DNA of 64,000 nucleotides, from positions 48,395 through 112,394 of the forward strand of contig NZ_RBRE01000060.1 in the NCBI RefSeq assembly GCF_003700275.1, read 5' to 3'. The translations under genes and the position numbers were made by a program. A model generated the notes under the pieces. That model did no database searches. It was given only the letters and a program-made list of their open reading frames with translations, and had not been told where the DNA came from. Positions 52,255 to 60,453 of this stretch are shown here, piece after piece (positions within the stretch are counted from its first letter, which is position 1; each line of letters begins with the position of its first letter). Origin of the DNA: Pseudomonas cichorii (GTDB taxonomy: Bacteria; Pseudomonadota; Gammaproteobacteria; Pseudomonadales; Pseudomonadaceae).

Positions 52255-55200
52255 CAGAAGCTTCCTTCATAGAGTTTCTGCAGCAGTAGCATGGTGATCA
52301 AGGGCTTGATATCCAGGGTCGTCTGCGCCAGCTTGAGAATGTCCAGCGTGGAACCGCTCGGCGCAGAGCGCGAAGTACTACGGGCCGCAGGTTCGGACGC
52401 GACCCAGCGGGTCGACTCGCCAGCTATCGAGTTGCTTTGTGTGCTTTTCATCTTCTTCAGCAATTGACCTCTGAAAGCAGCAAGACTTTCAACGGAGTCT
52501 CCTGCAATGCGCCCGCTGAACTGTTTGCCGGCAACACTCAGGTGAGCGCTCAAATGCTCATCCTGCATCGCCTGGAAGCGTCGTTTCACCGACTCGGCCA
52601 GCACATCGAGGATGCCCATGCGTACGCGGCCCAGGGCCGCACAGGATAGCGAATCACCGCCTTTGACCAACAGTTGCGAGTCGAGTAGCTGCTCAAGCTC
52701 GGCAGGCACCACATGCGCGCTTGGAGAATCGGCCTGGCACTGAATACGCACCAATACGTCCACCAGCTCCCGAAACAACTCGGCCCGTACTCTTGAGGTG
52801 TCGATGCCTGCGCGCTGCTTGCGCCAGGCGGCACGTTCCTCTGCCAGTTTCTCGGCGACATCAGCCTTGCGCCCGTTTTTCAATAGTTTGAGGCGACTCT
52901 CATGTTCCTTGAGTCCGGCCATCTGAAAACCTTCTTCGATGGCCTCGCGGGTAATGGCCGTGAGGCGCACACGAGTCAGGCGTTCCTGGACCAAGGGATC
53001 ATGGCGCAATTGCATGCTCAGGTGCCAGGCAATGGTTTCACCGACATAATCGTCATCCGTGGCCAGAATGATCTCTTCAAACAGAGGCGCCTGTTGACGG
53101 ATCTGCTCGACCAGAGCCTGAGCCCCGGGTTTGAGCTGATAGCGTAACTTGAAGCCTGACGCGATCAGCCTGTGCAAATCGAAACAGGCAGCATCGACCT
53201 CGGTGATGCCGCCATCCGTCACCCAGACCTCATAGTCGGACCCCAGATACTCGGACAGCGCTTGCTGCTTGCCCCCCGCCTCGATAATCACCAGCCGTTT
53301 CGGGAACAGGCGCTCACAGCGGCGCATGGCGGTACTGCCTGCATGACACGCCTGTCCGAGGTAGTACCCCATGTAGCGAGCCGAGTTCTTGCGCAATTCC
53401 TGCAGATCCACCTGACGATGATCCGCATTGACGCCATAGGTGTGCTCGCAGATAAACGCGACAAAGCAGTCCTGCGCCCGGGAAATGGCCACGTTGAGCA
53501 GATAAGGCTGATCCTGGAAGTACGGTTGCCCCTGGCTTTTTGAACCATGTACACCACTGAAAATCACTATGGGCTTTTCCGCGCCCTGCAGTGAGTCGAC
53601 AGTGCCGATGGTGATTCGCTCGATATCCTGCTGGGTAAAGCCTGGCGGCCCGGCGATTTTGCGTGATGCATCGCGCAAGGCCTGGCGCAACGGTTCTATC
53701 TGCGGCTTGAAAGGCGTCACCACGGCAATCAGCTCGCCAGCCCCGCGCAGGGGCTTGTTTCTAGCCTCGTCCTTGGCGCGATAAAAGTCGAAGATTTCTG
53801 CCCAGCGATCCGACAGGAAACCTGCGATCAGGCTTGCCTCGCCCCGGCTCAGTCGAGATTTGTCGGATGATTCGTTGGCAAAATCCGAGTGCACCCAACT
53901 GAATGACGGCAATGGCCCACGCTCGACGCCATCATGGGCCATGAACATCAGCTTGTTGTCGTAGACCATTTCGTTGCAGCACTGAATGATATTGGTCTGG
54001 CATCGATAATGCCCGCGCAGCATCAAACCAAGCCCTTGGTGGGAGTAGCGTGAAGCCTCGCGAATCAAGGCCAGCATGCTGCCGTTGCGCGTTGTAAACC
54101 GGCGCACCCGGGCATTGATGTATTCCTGAGAGTTATAGCCAAAAGCGTGATAGGCATGGACTTCATCGACCACGCTGATATCCGTGATGACCGGCTGCAA
54201 CTGATCGACATCGCCCACCACCAGCGCCTTGCGAGTCAGGCTCAGCAGCGGCAACCCCAGTCGTTGCTGCGCCTGGCCACTCTCATCCATGATCAGCAGA
54301 TCGGCCTTGGCCAATAGAAAGCGCTTGCCCGAATGCGCGCTGCCTTCGAGGCCGAACAACTGCGGCAACTTGTGCAGCGTCGAAACCAGACAAGGCGTTA
54401 GCATGCATAAACGCCTCAAGCCCTTTTCGACATTCTTTGCCGTCCGGGTGACCAGCAGTTCTTCGGAACACTCCAGCAGGTAGCACCCTTCCCAATAACG
54501 CGCGGCCATATGGAAAGCTTGTGGGCGCAAGGTCAGGTCCAGCAGACGGTCGATCAACAAGACTTTCGCATCACTGGCCAACTGCTCGAAAAACGCATCG
54601 CTCACCTCATCGAGATTGAGCGCCTGATCGGCAATCCGCTCGCGCAGCACTTGTTGCAACACTGCCTTGCGTTTGTCGCGGGAACTGTCAAACAGCTCCA
54701 GCAACTGTGCAGCGGTACTGCATGACTGTCCCCGCTCATGCTCCGGGGCAATCGGGTAGCCTGGCACCAGCTCGGCCAGCAGCACATGCAGATTGTCGGA
54801 TTGGCGCGCCCGGGCCAGCGTGTCTTGCATGGTGCGGGTAATGCTGGCGATGCTCTGCCGGCAGCGCTCGATGGCGTGTTCAAGTGACAGGCCGGGCTGA
54901 CCAAAAAACCGTCCGGCATGTTCCACATACTGCTTGATATGAGCCTGCATTTGCGTGATATCGCAGGCTGCCTTGTCCTGGCCATTACTCCATGCAAAAA
55001 CCGTCAGGTCGTTGGGCGCGCTGATCTTGCCGAGAACGAAATCCTCCAGTTGATTCTTCTCCTCAAGCTTTTTGTAAGCGTCAGCGGAGGGGAAGTAAGT
55101 GCCATAACTTGATGGCGCCGAAAACCAGCGTTTGAAATACAAGAGGTGCGCAGGCGGATCGACTTCGGCGCGATACAGCACAGCGGGAAAGGCATTGATA

Positions 55201-56285
55201 ACATTGGTTACGGACTGGTTGGTCGAGCCCACCGCCACGCTGATCGGGCAAGGCTGACCATCCAGTGCCGCCTGTACCCATTGGTGGGCAACCACGGCCT
55301 TGAGCATCGCAGTCTTGCCTGAGCCCGGAGGTCCATTGACTGCCAGGACATCGGCCGTATCACAGCGGGCCAGCTTTTCCAGAACCATGCGCTGGCTGTT
55401 ATCCAGCGCGAACATTTCCCGGTGCGACAAGAGTTCCAGGCTGACAGCCTTCTGCTCGTCCATGTGCCCGAGCAGATAGCCAGCATTGCTTTCGATATCG
55501 CTGGCCAGATTGTCCTTGTCACTCGCCGCAACGCCTGGCACTCCGTCATGTATGGCCATGACCTGCAGCAGTGGTGTCTCGGCGAGCAGATCATCAGGCT
55601 GCTCGGCCAGCGCCTCGTAAAGATCAAGAATCCCGCTGATCGCCTGGGTGCCCGCTTCGTTGTAAGTCGCCAGTTGCGCACTCAGGGTAAAGGCGCAGCC
55701 ATAGCGGGCCTGCAGCCGGGCAGGCAACTCATCCAGCCCGCATCCGGTAGTGGCATGGCACAGTTCAAGGGCGTACTCATGCCACACCGACCAGGCATCG
55801 GTAATCGGTGGCAGATTATGCAGTTTGAAATCGAGGCAGTCCTGCTCCTGTCCCAACACGATATCGGGTTCGACCTTGCTGTCGTGTTCGAGCAATTGGG
55901 TATTGAACAGCACTGGCCATTCCAGCACCGGCCTGAGGGTATAGAACTCCGAATCCGCGGCAACAGGCCCGCTGCCGATGATCCCTGGCACAGCCAGAAA
56001 AGGCAGTGACGGCTGCCCGGCAGTTTCCAGTTGATAAATCAGATACACCGGCTGGAAAACCATGTTCCCGGAATCTGCTTTCTTGCTTTTCCTGGTGACG
56101 GCCTTGAGGAACCGGTCATAAAGATCGGGCTCGGCGGGAATCTCGAAAATGGCTTCCGACAACTGCCCGGAACGCTCTATATCGCGGATACGGGTACCGC
56201 CGAGCGGCACAATCCTGTCAAAACCGGGCAATGCACACAGGTACTTCAGCAGATTCAGATACCGCCGCGAATCAGACATCGACAC
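52254..56285 (-). CDS. Protein B: SF1 helicase fused to a TOPRIM (topoisomerase IA-type) domain, 1343 residues
   Basis: Domain order: unknown N-terminus (1-290); superfamily 1 helicase of the Upf1/Dna2 type with Walker A GPPGSGKT (318-325), Walker B LLIMDES (663-669), GDVDQLQP (691-698), GHYRCQ (758-763), GTVDSLQGAE (894-903) and NVAISRAQD (931-939); then a TOPRIM domain from about 996. The TOPRIM has E1002 (IIEAGGK), DxD D1077/D1079 and E1083 in ATDDDYVGETIAWHL, followed by RVRLTAITREAI, as in topoisomerase I/III. Normal type IA proteins read TDPDREGEAIAWHL, so the first Glu is replaced by Val here. The catalytic tyrosine and GRPST parts are missing and are found in the two downstream proteins. 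Start overlaps the upstream gene by 14 bases. Confidence 0.85.
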   Translation of the reverse strand: MSMSDSRRYLNLLKYLCALPGFDRIVPLGGTRIRDIERSGQLSEAIFEIPAEPDLYDRFLKAVTRKSKKADSGNMVFQPVYLIYQLETAGQPSLPFLAVPGIIGSGPVAADSEFYTLRPVLEWPVLFNTQLLEHDSKVEPDIVLGQEQDCLDFKLHNLPPITDAWSVWHEYALELCHATTGCGLDELPARLQARYGCAFTLSAQLATYNEAGTQAISGILDLYEALAEQPDDLLAETPLLQVMAIHDGVPGVAASDKDNLASDIESNAGYLLGHMDEQKAVSLELLSHREMFALDNSQRMVLEKLARCDTADVLAVNGPPGSGKTAMLKAVVAHQWVQAALDGQPCPISVAVGSTNQSVTNVINAFPAVLYRAEVDPPAHLLYFKRWFSAPSSYGTYFPSADAYKKLEEKNQLEDFVLGKISAPNDLTVFAWSNGQDKAACDITQMQAHIKQYVEHAGRFFGQPGLSLEHAIERCRQSIASITRTMQDTLARARQSDNLHVLLAELVPGYPIAPEHERGQSCSTAAQLLELFDSSRDKRKAVLQQVLRERIADQALNLDEVSDAFFEQLASDAKVLLIDRLLDLTLRPQAFHMAARYWEGCYLLECSEELLVTRTAKNVEKGLRRLCMLTPCLVSTLHKLPQLFGLEGSAHSGKRFLLAKADLLIMDESGQAQQRLGLPLLSLTRKALVVGDVDQLQPVITDISVVDEVHAYHAFGYNSQEYINARVRRFTTRNGSMLALIREASRYSHQGLGLMLRGHYRCQTNIIQCCNEMVYDNKLMFMAHDGVERGPLPSFSWVHSDFANESSDKSRLSRGEASLIAGFLSDRWAEIFDFYRAKDEARNKPLRGAGELIAVVTPFKPQIEPLRQALRDASRKIAGPPGFTQQDIERITIGTVDSLQGAEKPIVIFSGVHGSKSQGQPYFQDQPYLLNVAISRAQDCFVAFICEHTYGVNADHRQVDLQELRKNSARYMGYYLGQACHAGSTAMRRCERLFPKRLVIIEAGGKQQALSEYLGSDYEVWVTDGGITEVDAACFDLHRLIASGFKLRYQLKPGAQALVEQIRQQAPLFEEIILATDDDYVGETIAWHLSMQLRHDPLVQERLTRVRLTAITREAIEEGFQMAGLKEHESRLKLLKNGRKADVAEKLAEERAAWRKQRAGIDTSRVRAELFRELVDVLVRIQCQADSPSAHVVPAELEQLLDSQLLVKGGDSLSCAALGRVRMGILDVLAESVKRRFQAMQDEHLSAHLSVAGKQFSGRIAGDSVESLAAFRGQLLKKMKSTQSNSIAGESTRWVASEPAARSTSRSAPSGSTLDILKLAQTTLDIKPLITMLLLQKLYEGSF

Positions 56286-58242
56286 TTAACTCCACATTCA
56301 AGACCTTGCTGACCTGATAGGTACCGTTGAAGCGTTTGAGGCGCACCACGAGCACGGCTGTTTCAAGGTTTGGGACCTTTTTCAACAAGTGTTGCCTGGG
56401 GTATTCCTGGTAGCTGATGAGTTCCCCAGGCACAAGGCCGTACGGTGCAGGTTTCAAAAGCTCCAGTTCATGTTTACCTTCGCTTTTCTGGCGTACGTAG
56501 CGGGCTCGACACTCTTCATGCTGTCGCCCCGCAGGCCGCTCAGCCAATGCTGTACACACCAGCGCGAAACCTGCCGGATCGTCCGTATGACGTGCGACGT
56601 AGTCGAGTGTCAGGCTATCGCCCTCACTGATGCCCAGATAGCCAGCCTTGCTCAGCAAGCCTGGCGACAGGAACAACGCCAGGGCAACCTCCGAGTCGGG
56701 CTGGACCACGACAATCGCGCCTTGACGGTAGAAGTCCGGCAAGGCATCGGCATAGAAAGAAGTCTCAAAACAGGACCAGCCCCAGAGTGCTTCAAGCTTT
56801 ACCTCCAGAGCCTGCCGCATGATGATTCGGGGCCTGAGATCGGTTTTGATTTCCAGCAGCTTCCAATAGGTAAACGCCGTCTTGCCCGTGCGTCGCTGCT
56901 GATTTTCGATGATGCACTCCAGAATGAAACCTTCGCGCAAACCGACAATGCCAAAACGCAGCCACTCCTTGAGTTCAACGCGGTAATACAAATCACTGAC
57001 CGCCTTGCCGCCCTCGAGGCGTTGAAGATACAACGCCAGGGGATCATCTCCGACACACACCTTGAAAGCGCCTTCCAGCCTCGCACCTTCCTTGTCCACG
57101 GCATATTCAAAACCACATACCTTGGTACTGAATACCAATGGCACATGCCGGGACTCTGTACTTTCGAGGGCGACGTGGTAAATGAACGGCACCTTGAGGC
57201 TCTGTTCGAGGATCAGCTTTCCAGCACCGGGCTCTGCGAGTTCGATACGCACCTCTTGCTCCTGAGCGCCTGATCCATCACCCGAAGACAGATCACCGAT
57301 CAACGACACATCGGCCCAGAACGGAGCGGTGCTCGCAGACTCGAATGCCTTGGCCTTGAACTGCATCTCTCCACCGCCCAGGCTGACCTCGACCTTGACC
57401 ACCAAGGGTCTTTGCAGCGAAGGCTCGAACTCGATGACGTTCAGCCAGGTCAGGCAACTGAACACCAGCCCCTGACAAGCCGGTAACGGGCTTTGCAACA
57501 ACAGAAAGGGTTTCGCTTCGGGACGAGGCTTCAATGCCACCAGTTGCAAGCGCTGCTCGCCTTCGGCCAGCAACGGTTCAATACCCGTCACCTCGTAACG
57601 CTGCTGCCTGGAAGACCATTGCGCGGTTACCGGCAAGTTGACATGCGCAGGCTCTGAGAAATGATCGATACGCTGGGGCCATAGCTGCTTGCGAGGTAAC
57701 AGACAAGGCAATGAATAGCTGCGCCCGCTAGCGGTATCGATGTATTTGAGGCAACCCTGATAATTCTGCTCGTCTTCACTCAAGTCACTGAGTATGCCGC
57801 AAAGCTTTAAATGGATAGGGTCGCCAGGCTTGACCTCGAATTCGCTCTTGCCTTCGCTCACACTCACGGTGTGCAGCAGTCCTTGTTCCAGTGCCCAGCC
57901 AAAACGAGTGGCAAAGGACGAATCCGTGAGGATCTGCACAGAGCACTGCTGCCCGTCAAAAGCGAGTTTCAGCAGCCAGTAAGGCTCTGCAAGCGTGCAA
58001 CCGATCACACGTAAAGGCTTGTCCAGCGCTAAACCGGCAGGCAACAGATCGGTGACTTTATAGTGTTCACCCTGACGATTGCGCAATGCCACCAATGGCT
58101 TCTGATAATCGTCTTCGACCAGCTTGGCTCCACGCAGGATCTGCGGGTCGATTTTCTCGCTGGACAGCCTGTCTTTGTAACGCCATTTGAATACTGTTCC
58201 CGTCGCCTCGACATGCAAGCGGGCGTCATCCTTAATCAGCAT
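56272..58242 (-). CDS. Protein A: large unknown protein heading the helicase-topoisomerase operon, 656 residues
   Basis: First of the five genes; the ATG at 58242 (MLIKDDARLHVEATG) fits better than the longer frame to 58305. No motif is recognised. The sequence is strand-rich with many charged turns and lacks signal peptide or membrane helices; it looks like several beta domains in series. It shows no Walker, nuclease or metal signature. The C-terminus (LVVRLKRFNGTYQVSKVLNVELSVDV) overlaps the helicase gene by 14 bases, implying coupled translation. It could be a target-recognition or scaffold subunit (inference). Confidence 0.72.
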   Translation of the reverse strand: MLIKDDARLHVEATGTVFKWRYKDRLSSEKIDPQILRGAKLVEDDYQKPLVALRNRQGEHYKVTDLLPAGLALDKPLRVIGCTLAEPYWLLKLAFDGQQCSVQILTDSSFATRFGWALEQGLLHTVSVSEGKSEFEVKPGDPIHLKLCGILSDLSEDEQNYQGCLKYIDTASGRSYSLPCLLPRKQLWPQRIDHFSEPAHVNLPVTAQWSSRQQRYEVTGIEPLLAEGEQRLQLVALKPRPEAKPFLLLQSPLPACQGLVFSCLTWLNVIEFEPSLQRPLVVKVEVSLGGGEMQFKAKAFESASTAPFWADVSLIGDLSSGDGSGAQEQEVRIELAEPGAGKLILEQSLKVPFIYHVALESTESRHVPLVFSTKVCGFEYAVDKEGARLEGAFKVCVGDDPLALYLQRLEGGKAVSDLYYRVELKEWLRFGIVGLREGFILECIIENQQRRTGKTAFTYWKLLEIKTDLRPRIIMRQALEVKLEALWGWSCFETSFYADALPDFYRQGAIVVVQPDSEVALALFLSPGLLSKAGYLGISEGDSLTLDYVARHTDDPAGFALVCTALAERPAGRQHEECRARYVRQKSEGKHELELLKPAPYGLVPGELISYQEYPRQHLLKKVPNLETAVLVVRLKRFNGTYQVSKVLNVELSVDV

Positions 58243-58434
58243 AATTTTCCTGTGGATACCCGCCGAGGCATGAGTGGATTTCACTGGCGGGACAAGCAAT
58301 ATCAATCAGCCATGCAGGATAAAGCCTTTGCCAGGCAAACACGAATTCATACCGTTCGAGCAAGACAGATAACAGTCGTCAGGAAAGCGTCTCGCCTATG
58401 GTCAGAAGCACGTTTGAATCGCTATGCTGCACCC

Positions 58435-58833
58435 ATGAACGCCTCACTTCCGATCCGCAACCCCTGCCCGCCCGGCGCTTGTATCTGCGAGCGTGAACGG
58501 CTGGATTCTCCCGATGCCGATCGGCGCATTCTGCTTCTTACTCGCGAAGAGGAAAAACGCCTGCTCGAAAGGCTGGAACGCATCGAAACCCTCAGCGAGC
58601 TTGAGCGCCTGCAAGGCAGGATTCATGAGCAACTGGGCGTGCGTGTGGAGATTGCACCGGGTTTCAATGAGGTGCGGACCATGCGCGGTATCAGCATCTT
58701 TATTCCCGAGAAGATTGGCCTGTGTCGCAAGACCCGTCAGTCGATCCCCGCTGCCATTCGCCGTGGCCTGGAAAAGCGTCCGGAAATTGCCTGGGAACTG
58801 CTCAACGCCCACGACCTGTTGCGCGACGCCTGA
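58435..58833 (+). CDS. Small protein with N-terminal CPPGACIC motif, 132 residues
   Basis: Starts MNASLPIRNPCPPGACICERERL at 58435; the open frame upstream lacks a start signal. Three Cys in CPPGACIC could bind iron or an Fe-S cluster. The rest is helical (RLLERLERIETLSELERLQGRI) then basic (IGLCRKTRQSIPAAIRRGLEKRP). Similar proteins are frequently found beside FecI-type iron genes in Pseudomonas, which is the case here, but no function is established. It is divergent from the five-gene operon (192 bases). Confidence 0.7.
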   Translation: MNASLPIRNPCPPGACICERERLDSPDADRRILLLTREEEKRLLERLERIETLSELERLQGRIHEQLGVRVEIAPGFNEVRTMRGISIFIPEKIGLCRKTRQSIPAAIRRGLEKRPEIAWELLNAHDLLRDA

Positions 58834-58878
58834 GCCCTGACAGCCAGTTGCAATCAATGCAGCTAATCGGCATCATTT

Positions 58879-58897
58879 GATAATAATTTTCATTAAC
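58879..58897. promoter_or_regulatory. Fur box ahead of the FecI-type sigma gene
   Basis: GATAATAATTTTCATTAAC matches 15 of 19 bases of the Fur consensus (GATAATGATAATCATTATC). It lies 9 bases before the sigma factor start, overlapping its promoter, and would repress the iron operon when iron is plentiful. Confidence 0.72.
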
Positions 58898-58906
58898 TTT
58901 AATGAC

Positions 58907-59437
58907 ATGCCCTCTTCCTCTCCCGATATCCGGCACCCGAGCGTGCGCAATCGTGTTCTGCACCAGTTGTTCGGCGATCACCATGGCTGGTTGCAGGAAC
59001 GCTTGCGGGCGCGCCTGGGGTGTCATCACGATGCGGCGGACATGGCGGCTGAAACCTTTGCGCAAGTGGTCGCCCTGCCCGAACCGCAGGCCATTCGTGA
59101 GCCTCGGGCACTGCTGACCACGATTGCCAAGCGGCTGATTTTCGCCTCATGGCGGCGCCGTGATCTGGAGCGGGCGTATCTGGAGGTTCTGGCGCAGCAG
59201 CCTCAGGGCTATGCGCCTTCCGCCGAGGAACAGGTTCAGGCACTGGAAGCACTGAGTGCCCTGGACCGGATACTCGATGGCCTGTCGCCCATGGGCCGCA
59301 GCGCTTTTCTGTATAGCCAGCTCGATGGCATGACCTATGCCGAAATCGGCCGTACTCTGGGCATCTCCGCGCCACGGGTTCATCAATATGTCGTCAAGGC
59401 CCTGGGCCTTTGCTATCTGGCGCTGGAGCAGCGATGA
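58907..59437 (+). CDS. fecI: ECF sigma factor (FecI-like)
   Basis: 176 residues from the ATG at 58907. Region 2 (HQLFGDHHGWLQERLRARLGCHHDAADMAAETFAQV) and region 4 (LDGLSPMGRSAFLYSQLDGMTYAEIGRTLGISAPRVHQYVVKALG) are those of iron-starvation sigma factors. The downstream anti-sigma and receptor genes complete the standard signalling unit. A Fur box precedes it. It overlaps the FecR gene by 4 bases. Confidence 0.9.
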   Translation: MPSSSPDIRHPSVRNRVLHQLFGDHHGWLQERLRARLGCHHDAADMAAETFAQVVALPEPQAIREPRALLTTIAKRLIFASWRRRDLERAYLEVLAQQPQGYAPSAEEQVQALEALSALDRILDGLSPMGRSAFLYSQLDGMTYAEIGRTLGISAPRVHQYVVKALGLCYLALEQR

Positions 59438-60372
59438 GCAGCCAGCGACTGTCACCAGCGATCACCGAAGCCATCGAATGGCTGGCCCTGCAACGCTCCG
59501 GCAGCATCAGCAATACGCAACGCCAGCGTTTTCAGCAGTGGCTGCTGAGCAGTCAGGACAATCGCGAGGCCTGGGTACAGCTTGAGCAGCGTCTCGGGCA
59601 GGCATTCGCCGAATTGCCGCCCATGTCGCGTCAGGTCTTGAGCAAATCCGGGCAGACTCGCCGTCAATGGCTGCGCGGGGCGCTCGGCCTGAGCGGGCTG
59701 GGCATCGGTAGCTGGTGGCTGCAACGCAACGGGCTGTTGCCCTGGAATCGCGGGGATCTGTATACCGGGCTGGCAGAGCGGCGGCCCTTCTCTCTGGAAG
59801 ATGGCAGCCAGGTTTTGCTCAACGCTCGCAGCCGTGTCGATATGGCTTTCGATGTGCGACAACGCACCCTCATGCTGCATGAAGGCGCGCTGAGCATTCA
59901 GGTCGCGACAGATCCACAGCGCCCGCTGGTAGTCCGCACGGCCTTTGGTGAAGCCAGGGCATTGGGTACACGTTTCACGGTCAGCCTGCATGAACAGGCT
60001 GCGCATGTCTGGGTACAGGAATCCCGCGTGCTACTCACAGCAACAAGCGGCGCGACTCTGGAGCTTGGCCCCGGCCAGGGCGCACGGCTACATGGCCGCC
60101 GCATTCACATGCTCGACCCGCATCTGGCCAGTGAAAACGCCTGGAAGGATGGTTTGCTGGAGGTTCACGACCAATCCCTGGGCGAGGTGATCGAAGCCTT
60201 GCGCGACTATCACTCCGGCATCCTGCGTATTGCACCGGATGCCGCTGCGCTGCGGATAACCGGCGTGTTCACTCTGGATGACACCAGGCAGACCTTGCGT
60301 TCCCTGCAGGAAGTGCTGCCCGTAAAAGTCGAGCAGCCTTTGGGCTGGTGGACGCAAATCAGTCTGCGCTGA
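59434..60372 (+). CDS. fecR: FecR-like anti-sigma / signal-transducing protein
   Basis: 312 residues from the ATG at 59434 (ATGA overlap). N-terminal DUF4880-type helical domain (AITEAIEWLALQRSGSISNTQRQRFQQWL), one membrane helix (about 80-97, GALGLSGLGIGSWWL) and a periplasmic FecR domain (YTGLAERRPFSLEDGSQVLLNARSRVDM). It passes the signal from the TonB receptor to the sigma factor. Confidence 0.9.
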   Translation: MSSQRLSPAITEAIEWLALQRSGSISNTQRQRFQQWLLSSQDNREAWVQLEQRLGQAFAELPPMSRQVLSKSGQTRRQWLRGALGLSGLGIGSWWLQRNGLLPWNRGDLYTGLAERRPFSLEDGSQVLLNARSRVDMAFDVRQRTLMLHEGALSIQVATDPQRPLVVRTAFGEARALGTRFTVSLHEQAAHVWVQESRVLLTATSGATLELGPGQGARLHGRRIHMLDPHLASENAWKDGLLEVHDQSLGEVIEALRDYHSGILRIAPDAAALRITGVFTLDDTRQTLRSLQEVLPVKVEQPLGWWTQISLR

Positions 60373-60453
60373 AAAAAATTTCCAGCCCCCCTTAATTTCA
60401 GAGCCACTCGCGTCACATAGCTGGCATCGACTACCCAAACGGGAAATGCCCGC

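Noticed and set aside
58063..58434. N-terminal extension of the CPPGACIC protein
   Set aside because: It overlaps the start of the opposite-strand operon gene and has no start signal; the conserved part begins at 58435.
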